Made by a program: the position numbers and the translations under genes. Under the pieces are notes generated by a model. The model did not search any database and was not told the DNA's origin. It saw only the letters and a list, made by a program, of their open reading frames with translations. Below, one piece after another: positions 57,389 through 64,000 of a stretch of DNA of 64,000 nucleotides. The stretch comes from Tistlia sp040905785 (GTDB lineage Bacteria; Pseudomonadota; Alphaproteobacteria; Kiloniellales; DSM-21159): assembly GCF_040905785.1 (NCBI RefSeq), contig NZ_JBBDQW010000025.1, positions 62,001 through 126,000 on the forward strand, read 5' to 3'. Position 1 is the stretch's first letter; each line of letters opens with the position of its first letter.

Positions 57389-58333
57389 ATGACCGCCTTC
57401 CTGCTGCGCCGCCTCCTCGAGTCGCTTCTCGTCCTGTTCGTCATGTCCTTCGTGGTCTACGGGCTGATCGGCCTGATGCCGGGCGACCCCATCGACCTGA
57501 TGATCACCTCGGACCCGAACCTGACCCAACAGGACGTCGCCCGCCTCAAGGCGCTCTACGGCCTCGACCGGCCGCTCCTCGAGCGCTACTGGAACTGGCT
57601 GACCGCGATCCTGGGCGGCGACCTCGGCTACTCCAGGCTGTTCGCGCGGCCGGTCGAGGCGATCCTGCTGCCGCGCCTCGCCAACACCCTGCTGCTGATG
57701 GGCCTCGCCTTCGCGGCGGCGGCCCTGATCGCGCTGCCCGCGGCCATGCTGGCGGCGCGCCGGCCCGGCGGCCCGGCCGACGGTGCCATCAACCTCGCCG
57801 CCTTCGCCGGCATCTCGATGCCGCCCTTCTGGCTGGCCATCCTGCTGATCGTGCTGTTCGCGGTGACGCTGGGCTGGCTGCCCGCCGGCGGCATGGGCGA
57901 GGGCGGCCTCGCCTCCACCGCGCGCCATCTGGCGCTGCCGGTCCTGGCCCTGACCCTGGCCAGCGTCGGCGGCCACCTGCGCTACCTGCGCGCCTCGCTG
58001 ATCGAGGCGCTGCGCGCCGACTACATCCGCACGGCGCGCGCCAAGGGCCTGAGCGAGAGCCAGGTGGTCTGGCGCCACGCCCTGCGTAACGCCCTCATTC
58101 CCTACGTCACGATCCTCGCGCTCGACTTCGGCACCCTCTTCTCGGGGGCGCTGGTCACCGAGACGATCTTCGGCTGGCTCGGCATGGGCAAGACGATCTA
58201 CGACGCGATCCTGGGCAACGACTACAACCTCGCCCTGGTCGGCCTGCTGCTAGCGACGGCGACGGTGCTGCTGGCCAACCTGCTCGCCGACCTCGCCTAC
58301 GCCTGGCTCGATCCTAGGGTGAGCTACCGATGA
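57389..58333 (+). CDS. ABC transporter permease (DppB type)
   Basis: A 314-aa inner-membrane subunit. Six hydrophobic segments; the N-terminal LLRRLLESLLVLFVMSFVVYG and LMPGDPID are DppB/OppB hallmarks, and the docking loop is RTARAKGLSESQVVWRHALRNALIP. It pairs with the downstream permease (ATGA overlap). It follows the binding-protein gene across the palindromic element (159 bases). Confidence 0.93.
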   Translation: MTAFLLRRLLESLLVLFVMSFVVYGLIGLMPGDPIDLMITSDPNLTQQDVARLKALYGLDRPLLERYWNWLTAILGGDLGYSRLFARPVEAILLPRLANTLLLMGLAFAAAALIALPAAMLAARRPGGPADGAINLAAFAGISMPPFWLAILLIVLFAVTLGWLPAGGMGEGGLASTARHLALPVLALTLASVGGHLRYLRASLIEALRADYIRTARAKGLSESQVVWRHALRNALIPYVTILALDFGTLFSGALVTETIFGWLGMGKTIYDAILGNDYNLALVGLLLATATVLLANLLADLAYAWLDPRVSYR

Positions 58334-59280
58334 GCGCGAACCGCCCGCTGCTGGCGGCCGAGGCGCGGCTCGCCAGCGCCCCCGGCGGCAGCCCCTCGCA
58401 GGCCTTCCTGCGGCGCTTCCGGCGGCATCCGCTCGCCGTCGTCTCGCTGCTGGTGCTGCTGCTGCTCGCGGCGGCCAGCGCCGCGGTGCCGCTGGTCGAG
58501 CAGGCGCTCGGCGTCACCGCCGAGCAGATCGACCTGCTGGCGCGCGCGGCACCGCCCTCGGCGGCGCACCCGCTCGGCACCGACGAGCTCGGCCGCGACC
58601 TGCTGCTGCGCCTGCTCCACGGCGGCCGCGTCTCGCTCGGCGTCGGGCTGGCGGCGGCCCTGGTGGCGGCGAGCATCGGCACGGGAGTCGGCCTGGTCGC
58701 CGGCTACCTGGGGCGCCGGGTCGACGCCCTGCTGATGCGCCTCGCCGACAGCGTCATCGCGCTGCCGCTGCTGCCGCTGCTGATCGTGCTGGCGGCGGTC
58801 GACCTGACCAAGCTCGGCGTGCCGGCCGAGCTCGCCGGCTCGGGCCAGGCCGATCTCTGGCGCATCGTGCTTCTGGTCGCCCTGGTCGGCTGGACGACGA
58901 CGGCGCGCCTGGTGCGCGGCACGGTGCTGAGCCTGAAGGCCCGCGAGTACGTGCGCGCCGCCGAGGCCCTGGGCGCCGGGCCTGCGCGGATTCTGTGGCG
59001 CCACATCCTGCCGAACGCGCTGTCGCCGGTGATCGTCGCCACCACGCTGTCGGTCGGCAACGTCATCCTGATCGAGTCGGTGCTGTCCTTCCTGGGCTTC
59101 GGCATCCAGCCGCCGTTGCCGAGCTGGGGCAACATGCTGACCGGCGCCCAGGAGACGCTCTGGAGCGCGCCGATGCTGGCGATCTGGCCCGGCCTGGCGA
59201 TCTTCGTGACGGTAATCGCCGCCAACTTCCTCGGCGACGGCCTGCAGGACGCCCTCGATCCGCGCACGGACCGGCGGTAA
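58330..59280 (+). CDS. ABC transporter permease (DppC type)
   Basis: A 316-aa permease. The segments include AVVSLLVLLLLAAASAAVPLVEQALG, HPLGTDELGRDLLLRLLHGGRVSLGVG (the DppC signature), and the docking loop RAAEALGAGPARILWRHILPN. Its ATG overlaps the stop of the DppB-type gene. No ATPase gene follows, which is unusual; the next gene is convergent. ATPases may be supplied by the second operon at 60251-62402. Confidence 0.93.
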   Translation: MSANRPLLAAEARLASAPGGSPSQAFLRRFRRHPLAVVSLLVLLLLAAASAAVPLVEQALGVTAEQIDLLARAAPPSAAHPLGTDELGRDLLLRLLHGGRVSLGVGLAAALVAASIGTGVGLVAGYLGRRVDALLMRLADSVIALPLLPLLIVLAAVDLTKLGVPAELAGSGQADLWRIVLLVALVGWTTTARLVRGTVLSLKAREYVRAAEALGAGPARILWRHILPNALSPVIVATTLSVGNVILIESVLSFLGFGIQPPLPSWGNMLTGAQETLWSAPMLAIWPGLAIFVTVIAANFLGDGLQDALDPRTDRR

Positions 59281-59299
59281 GGCAGCGCCAATCCGCGCG

Positions 59300-60142
59300 T
59301 CAGTGGCTCATCAGCGCCGGCATCGCCAGGTGCTGCAGCACCGAACGGGTGACGCCGCCCAGCACCAGCTCGCGCAGTCGGCTGTGGCCGTAGGCGCCCA
59401 TCACCAGCAGGTCGCTGCCCAGATCGCTGGCCGAGGACAGGATCGTGTCGGCGATCGACAGCTCCTTGCTGACGATGTGGCGCGCCTCGGCCTTGACGCC
59501 ATGGCGCGCCAGGACGGTCGCGATGTCGGCGCCCGGCTCCTCGCCATGGCCGCGGATGCCGCCGCGTGGATTGACCGAGAGCACGTCGACCCGCTCGGCG
59601 GCCTGCAGCAGCGGCAGCGCATCGTCGACCGCGCTGGCCGCCTCGCGGCTGGCGTCCCAGAGCAGCAGCGGGCGCCGGCCGAAGCCGGCGGCGGCGCCGA
59701 TGTAGGGGACGAGCAGCAGCGGCCGGCCGATCGCCAGCACGGCGTGCTCGACCGCGCTCTCGCCCATCGAGCGGCCGTCGTCGGGATCGTGCTGGCCCAG
59801 CACCACCAGGTCGGCGTAGCGGCCGTGCAGGCCGAGCACCCCCTCGACCTCGTCGGCGTAGGCCCGGGTGCTGCGCGGCTCGGCGCGCACCCCGGCCTTG
59901 CGGGCGGCGGCGTCGAAGGCGGCCAGGGCCTTGTCCGCCGCCTCCCGCGACTGCGCCGCCTGGCGCTCGACCAGGTCGGAGGGCAGCTGCGCCGCGAGAT
60001 AGGCCGGGGCGGAGAACTCGTGCGCGACGTAGAGGCCGACCAGATGGGCGTCCTGGCGCGCCGCCAGATCCAGCGCCGCCTGCGTGCGCTTGCCGCAGGC
60101 CTTGCTGTCGTCGAGATGCACCAGGATCGTCTTATAGGCCAT
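59300..60142 (-). CDS. Universal stress protein, tandem Usp domains
   Basis: A 280-aa protein with two Usp domains. Domain 1 (1-145) begins YKTILVHLDDSKACGKRTQAA. Domain 2 (about 150-280) ends with the nucleotide-binding pattern VMGAYGHSRLRELVLGGVTRSVLQHL. These proteins bind ATP or AMP and help survival under starvation or low oxygen. The ATG at 60142 follows AAGGAAAG; longer starts are not supported. A perfect FixK/FNR box lies 69 bases upstream. Confidence 0.93.
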   Translation of the reverse strand: MAYKTILVHLDDSKACGKRTQAALDLAARQDAHLVGLYVAHEFSAPAYLAAQLPSDLVERQAAQSREAADKALAAFDAAARKAGVRAEPRSTRAYADEVEGVLGLHGRYADLVVLGQHDPDDGRSMGESAVEHAVLAIGRPLLLVPYIGAAAGFGRRPLLLWDASREAASAVDDALPLLQAAERVDVLSVNPRGGIRGHGEEPGADIATVLARHGVKAEARHIVSKELSIADTILSSASDLGSDLLVMGAYGHSRLRELVLGGVTRSVLQHLAMPALMSH

Positions 60143-60210
60143 CGCTGCTTTCCTTCCGTGGACCGGCATTCTTGGTGTCGCCATCAAGGACCCGCGGCGG
60201 GCCGGCGGCA

Positions 60211-60224
60211 TTGACGTGCGTCAA
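60211..60224 (-). promoter_or_regulatory. FixK/FNR-type box upstream of the universal stress gene
   Basis: TTGAC-GTGC-GTCAA has perfectly inverted TTGAC/GTCAA arms and matches the TTGAY-N4-RTCAA consensus of FNR, FixK and Dnr in all ten fixed positions. It is 69 bases upstream of the start codon; a class II promoter would then give a leader of about 35 bases. This supports low-oxygen induction of the gene. Confidence 0.7.
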
Positions 60225-60231
60225 GACTCTA

Positions 60232-60247
60232 CCGGGCTGCAGCCCGG
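60232..60247 (-). terminator. Palindromic hairpin after the DppF-type gene
   Basis: CCGGGCTGCAGCCCGG is a perfect 16-bp palindrome starting three bases beyond the stop codon of the DppF-type ATPase gene (stop at 60251-60253). There is no T-run on the minus strand. It probably marks or stabilises the 3' end of the transport operon and sits just upstream of the stress-gene promoter. Confidence 0.45.
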
Positions 60248-60250
60248 CTC

Positions 60251-61345
60251 TTATTCGCGTCCGAGCGCCTGCTGCACGACCTCCTCGGTCAGGCGGCGCT
60301 CCTCGACGGCGTGGCAGCGCACCTCGCCGTCGCCGGCAGGGCTCGGGATCGTCGGCGGCTCCTCGAGCCTGCAGCGCTCGTTGGCGAAGGGGCAGCGCGG
60401 GTGGAAATGGCAGCCGCTGGGCGGATGGATCGGACTCGGCACCTCGCCGGCGACCGGGATGCGCTGGCGGCCGCTCATCTCCAGGTCGGGAATCGCGTCG
60501 AGCAGCATGCGGGTATAGGGATGCTGCGGCCGGCGGAAGATGTCGCTGGCCGAGCCCCACTCGACCAGCCGGCCGAGGTACATGACTCCGACGTAATCTG
60601 AGATGTGATAGACGACCGCCAGGTCGTGGCTGATGAACAGGTAGGTCAGGCCGAGCTCGCGCTGCAGGTCCTTCATCAGGTTGAGGATCTGGGCCTGGAC
60701 CGAGACGTCGAGCGCCGAGGTCGGCTCGTCGCAGACCAGGAACTCGGGATTGGAGGCCAGGGCGCGGGCGATGGAGATGCGCTGCCGCTGGCCGCCCGAG
60801 AACTCGTGGGGAAACTTCTCGCCGTCGCGCGCCGACAGGCGGACCTGCTCGAGCAGCTCGCCGACGCGCCGCTGCACGGCCTGGCGGTCGTCGAGCAGGC
60901 CGTGGGCGCGGATCGGCTCGGCGACGATGTCGGCGACCCGCCAGCGCGGGTTCAGGCTGGCGAAGGGATCCTGGAAGATCATCTGCAGGCGCCGGCGCAC
61001 CGGCGCCATCTGCCGGCGGCTCTTCAGGTTGGCCATGCTGATGCCGTCGAAGACGACCTCGCCCTGGGTCGGGCTGTAGAGCCCGACGACCAGGCGCGCC
61101 ACGGTCGACTTGCCGCAGCCGGACTCGCCGACCAGGCTGAAGGTGCGCCCGGCCGGGATCTTGAAGGAGACGCCGTCGACGGCGCGCACCTTGGTCCGGC
61201 CTTCGCCGCGCACGGCGCGGGTCAGCCAGGGCGGCGAGACGTCGAAATGCTTGGTCAGGCCGGTGACCTCGACCAGCGGGCGGACGCCCGGCTCGAGAGC
61301 CTCGGTGCCGGCGGGGCCGGTCCTGCTTTCCGCGAGGTCAGACAT
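60251..61345 (-). CDS. Oligopeptide/dipeptide ABC ATP-binding protein (DppF/OppF type)
   Basis: A 364-aa ATPase. Walker A is GESGCGKST, the Q-loop FQDPFASLNPRW, the signature FSGGQRQRISIARA, Walker B FLVCDEPTSALD and the switch His in LFISHDLAVV. The C-terminal oligopeptide-binding extension has a Cys cluster (CHFHPRCPFANERC), which in relatives binds an iron-sulfur cluster or zinc. It overlaps the DppD-type gene by eight bases. It is the last gene of the operon. Confidence 0.95.
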   Translation of the reverse strand: MSDLAESRTGPAGTEALEPGVRPLVEVTGLTKHFDVSPPWLTRAVRGEGRTKVRAVDGVSFKIPAGRTFSLVGESGCGKSTVARLVVGLYSPTQGEVVFDGISMANLKSRRQMAPVRRRLQMIFQDPFASLNPRWRVADIVAEPIRAHGLLDDRQAVQRRVGELLEQVRLSARDGEKFPHEFSGGQRQRISIARALASNPEFLVCDEPTSALDVSVQAQILNLMKDLQRELGLTYLFISHDLAVVYHISDYVGVMYLGRLVEWGSASDIFRRPQHPYTRMLLDAIPDLEMSGRQRIPVAGEVPSPIHPPSGCHFHPRCPFANERCRLEEPPTIPSPAGDGEVRCHAVEERRLTEEVVQQALGRE

Positions 61346-62402
61346 TGTCGCCGCCTTCCCGGCCGCCGGCCGGGACGAGACCCTGCTCGTCGTAGAGCCA
61401 GCAGGCGACCCGCGACTGCTCGACCGGGATCAGCTCGGGGCGCTCCTCGCGGCAGCGGTCGAAGACCTTCGGGCAGCGCGGGTTGAAGGGGCAGCCCTTC
61501 GGGATCTCGGTCAGGCGCGGCATCGAGCCGTCGATCTGGGTCAGGCGCTCGAGATCGTGGCCGACGATCGGGATCGAGCCCATCAGGCCGTGGGTGTAGG
61601 GGTGCTTGGCATTGCGGATGACCTCGCGCACCGGGCCGACCTCGACGATGCGGCCCGAGTACATCACCGCGACCCGGTCGGCGGTCTCGGCGATCACCCC
61701 CATGTCGTGGGTGATCAGCATGACCGCCGCGCCGTGATCGTGGCACAGCTTCTTCAAGAGCTTGATGATCTGCGCCTGGATCGAGACGTCGAGCGCCGTC
61801 GTCGGCTCGTCGGCGATGACCAGGCGCGGGTTGACGCAGAGCGCGAGCGCGATCACGACGCGCTGGCGCATGCCGCCGGAGAACTGGTGCGGATACTGGT
61901 CGATGCGCCGGTCCGGCGCCGGGATGCCGACCTCGGTCAGCAGCTCGATCGCCCGCCGGCGCGCCTGGCCGTCGTTCATGTCGGTGTGGGTCTGGATCGT
62001 CTCGGTCAGCTGCTGGCCGACGGTGTAGAGCGGGTTGAGGCTGGTCAGCGGGTCCTGGAAGACCATGCCGATCTCGCGCCCGCGGATCCGGCGCAGCTGC
62101 TCGTAGGGCAGGTTGTCGATCCGCCGCCCGTTGAGCCGCACCTCACCGCCGGCGATGCGCCCCGGCGGCTCCAGCAGGCCGATCACCGCGGTGCCGGTCA
62201 TCGACTTGCCGGCGCCCGATTCGCCAACGACGCCGAGCACCTCGCCCTCGTTGATGTGGAAGGAAATGTCGTCGACCGCGACCAGGGTGCCGCGGCGCGT
62301 CGGGAACTCGACGCGCAGGTTCTCGACCTCGAGCAGGGCCGGCTTGGCGGCGGACTCGAGGTCCGCCGCGCCGCCCTGGGTGCGTTCCGCGATCCGGGTC
62401 AT
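61338..62402 (-). CDS. Oligopeptide/dipeptide ABC ATP-binding protein (DppD/OppD type)
   Basis: A 354-aa ATPase. Walker A is GESGAGKSM, the Q-loop FQDPLTSLNPLYTV, the signature FSGGMRQRVVIALA, Walker B LVIADEPTTALD and the switch His in LITHDMGVI. The C-terminal extension has CPFNPRCPKVFDRC. The ATG at 62402 overlaps the permease stop by four bases; the longer open frame upstream is inside the permease gene. It forms a heterodimer with the downstream DppF-type ATPase. Confidence 0.95.
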   Translation of the reverse strand: MTRIAERTQGGAADLESAAKPALLEVENLRVEFPTRRGTLVAVDDISFHINEGEVLGVVGESGAGKSMTGTAVIGLLEPPGRIAGGEVRLNGRRIDNLPYEQLRRIRGREIGMVFQDPLTSLNPLYTVGQQLTETIQTHTDMNDGQARRRAIELLTEVGIPAPDRRIDQYPHQFSGGMRQRVVIALALCVNPRLVIADEPTTALDVSIQAQIIKLLKKLCHDHGAAVMLITHDMGVIAETADRVAVMYSGRIVEVGPVREVIRNAKHPYTHGLMGSIPIVGHDLERLTQIDGSMPRLTEIPKGCPFNPRCPKVFDRCREERPELIPVEQSRVACWLYDEQGLVPAGGREGGDNV

Positions 62403-63388
62403 CGCAGCCTCGGGTTCAGGGCGTCGCGCAGCCAGTCGCCCAACAGGTTGACGGCCAGCACCAGGACGACCAGCACCAGGCTCGGAAAGATCGTCAGCCA
62501 CCACATGCCCGAGAACAGCACGCCCTGGCCGAGCCGGATCAGCGTCCCCAGCGAGGGCTGGGTCGCCGGCACGCCGACACCGAGGAACGACAGCGTCGCC
62601 TCGGTCAGGATGGCGATCGCCAGGGTCAGGGTCGCGATCACCAGCACCGGGCCGGTCACGTTCGGCAGCACGTGGCGCAGCATGATCAGGATCGGGTGGA
62701 TGCCGATGACCCGCGCCGCCTGGACATACTCCTTGCCCTTCTCGACCAGCGTCGAGCCGCGCACCGTGCGGGCGAAGTTGACCCATTGCGAGGCGGCGAT
62801 CGCCAGGACCAGGATCGGCAGCTTGAAGGCCTGGTGGGTCTCGGCGTTCATGAAGCCGCGGCTGACCCCGTCGATCAGCAGCGCGATCAGGATCGCCGGG
62901 AAGGTCAGCTGGATGTCGGCGACGCGCATGATGACCGAGTCGAGCTTGCCGCCGACGTAGCCGCTGACCAGCCCGAGCAGGGTCCCGAAGACGGCGGCCA
63001 GGACCACCGAGGCGAAGCCGACCTGGAGCGAGATCCGGAGGCCGAACATGATCGCCGAGAGCAGGTCGCGGCCCTGCTCGTCGGTGCCCAGCGGGAAGCG
63101 CGGGTCGGGCTCGACGATGAAGCCGTTGTCGTCGAAGGTCGAGCCCATCGGCGGAAAGCGCGCGTCCATCAGGTTGATCGACGAGAGGTTCAGCGTGTTG
63201 AAGGGCGCGATCCAGGGCGCCAGCAGGGCGACCAGGAACAGCACCAGGGTGATGAAGGCCGCGAACATCGTCAGCGGCGAGCGCCTGAAGGAGTGGAAGA
63301 CGTCGCCCTCGAGGAAGCGGCGGCCGCCGTCGAGAATCCGCCCGCCCATGCCGGGCGAGACGCGGACCTCCTGAGGGTTGAGCGCCAT
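62399..63388 (-). CDS. ABC transporter permease (DppC type), second operon
   Basis: A 329-aa permease with the DppC-type extended N-terminus. Landmarks are HSFRRSPLTMFAAFITLVLFLVALLAPW, a periplasmic loop with RFPLGTDEQGRDLLSAIMFG, and the docking loop QAARVIGIHPILIMLRHVLPN. The ATG at 63388 has an AAAGGGG site 7-8 bases upstream; a TTG at 63409 overlaps the preceding stop and is less likely. It overlaps the DppD-type gene by four bases. Confidence 0.93.
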   Translation of the reverse strand: MALNPQEVRVSPGMGGRILDGGRRFLEGDVFHSFRRSPLTMFAAFITLVLFLVALLAPWIAPFNTLNLSSINLMDARFPPMGSTFDDNGFIVEPDPRFPLGTDEQGRDLLSAIMFGLRISLQVGFASVVLAAVFGTLLGLVSGYVGGKLDSVIMRVADIQLTFPAILIALLIDGVSRGFMNAETHQAFKLPILVLAIAASQWVNFARTVRGSTLVEKGKEYVQAARVIGIHPILIMLRHVLPNVTGPVLVIATLTLAIAILTEATLSFLGVGVPATQPSLGTLIRLGQGVLFSGMWWLTIFPSLVLVVLVLAVNLLGDWLRDALNPRLR

Positions 63389-63405
63389 CGGTCGGCCCCT
63401 TTCGC

Positions 63406-64000
63406 TCAATGGGCCGCGCCGCCGAGGGTCTCGGCGCGCAGGCGTGGGTCGACGGCGTAGTAGAGCAGGTCGACGGTCAGGTTGATCATCACGAAGAAGA
63501 AGGCCATCAGCATGAGGTAGCAGGACATCACCGGGATATCGACGAACTGGATCGCCTGAAGAAAGAGCCGGCCCATGCCGGGCCAGGCGAAGACGGTCTC
63601 GGTGATGATCGAGAAGGCCAGCAGCGAGCCGACCTGCAGGCCCATGATGGTGATCACCGGCACCAGGGTGTTCTTGAGCGCATGGCCGTAGTTGATCGCC
63701 CGGTTGCGCAGGCCGCGCGCCTTGGCGAACTTGATGTAGTCGGTGCGCTGCACCTCGAGCATCTCGGCGCGGACCAGGCGCATGATCAGGGTCAGCTGGA
63801 ACAGCGCCAGCGTGAAGGCCGGCATGATCAGGTGGCTCCAGCCCTGCAGGGTCAGCAGGCCGGTCTCCCAGAACCCGAGATCGATCGTGCCCTGGCGCCC
63901 GAAGGTCGGCAGCCAGCCGAGCCAGACGCCGAAGATGAGGATCATCAGGATGCCGATCACGAAGGTCGGCAGGGAGATTCCGATCAGCGACACGCTCAGG
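63406..64000 (-). CDS. ABC transporter permease (DppB type), second operon, partial
   Basis: The C-terminal 197 codons lie in the window and the frame continues past the right edge. The sequence has SLPTFVIGILMILIFGVWLGW, the docking loop KFAKARGLRNRAINYGHALKN, TETVFAWPGMGRLFLQAI and AVDPRLR at the end, all DppB/OppB hallmarks. The true start and the likely binding-protein gene upstream are outside the window. Confidence 0.92.
   Translation of the reverse strand, partial: LSVSLIGISLPTFVIGILMILIFGVWLGWLPTFGRQGTIDLGFWETGLLTLQGWSHLIMPAFTLALFQLTLIMRLVRAEMLEVQRTDYIKFAKARGLRNRAINYGHALKNTLVPVITIMGLQVGSLLAFSIITETVFAWPGMGRLFLQAIQFVDIPVMSCYLMLMAFFFVMINLTVDLLYYAVDPRLRAETLGGAAH

Noticed and set aside
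1..64000. tRNA, rRNA, CRISPR arrays, integrases, transposases, replication origins
   Set aside because: Looked for by eye on both strands; no cloverleaf with a T-arm signature, no regularly spaced repeats and no recombinase motifs were found.

Overview
The window is about 70% G+C throughout, with tightly packed genes on both strands. No rRNA, tRNA, CRISPR array, integrase or transposase was seen. The protein set points to a free-living alphaproteobacterium, probably in or near the Rhodospirillales. The markers are a MipZ division-site ATPase, a DUF1127 protein, a membrane-anchored J-protein, a perfect FixK/FNR-type box, and many TRAP and ABC uptake systems. The family-level placement is an inference; no database was available.

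Layout. 0-4 kb: a partial AIG2-like gene, then a minus-strand sugar-nucleotide operon (phosphomannomutase/phosphoglucomutase, ugd, galU) that makes UDP-glucose and UDP-glucuronate for polysaccharides. 4.3-7.5 kb: J-protein, VWA protein, a low-G+C orphan gene and mipZ. 7.6-10.9 kb: a complete TRAP transporter followed by a long inverted-repeat element. 11-17 kb: a cytochrome c diverging from a molybdopterin oxidoreductase and two acyl-CoA synthetases. 17-24.3 kb: a LysR regulator diverging from a spermidine/putrescine-type ABC operon that continues into an FAD oxidoreductase and an amidohydrolase-fold protein lacking most metal ligands. 24.3-27.6 kb: hemN, a Rieske ferredoxin, a MarR regulator and a CDP-alcohol phosphatidyltransferase. 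27.6-33.4 kb: two methyltransferases, an MFS transporter, CAP and PAS_5 proteins, a small membrane protein and moaA. 33.4-36.7 kb: a RimK-like ATP-grasp/GNAT-C39 peptidase module with a secreted protein of unknown function. 36.8-40 kb: nadK and an orphan molybdenum hydroxylase large subunit. 40-47.2 kb: DUF1127 protein, GcvA-type regulator with a visible operator, argE, AbrB-family membrane protein, SDR, thioesterase and a Na/Pi transporter preceded by a leader ORF. 47.2-50 kb: a TPP-riboswitch-controlled operon (TRAP binding protein, thiM, thiE). 50-53.8 kb: Bcr/CflA efflux pump, a tiny membrane protein, pyrE and a GAF histidine kinase. 54-64 kb: an MttB-family methyltransferase with a peptide-type ABC importer lacking ATPases, a universal stress protein under a FixK-type box, and a second, convergent peptide-type ABC operon that does carry ATPases and runs off the right edge.

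Most genes are housekeeping or uptake/catabolism. The items most worth follow-up are the riboswitch-controlled TRAP binding protein, the RimK/C39 module, the metal-ligand-depleted amidohydrolase, the C14 tract inside the MttB-like gene, the leader ORF of the Na/Pi gene, and two families of intergenic palindromic elements.
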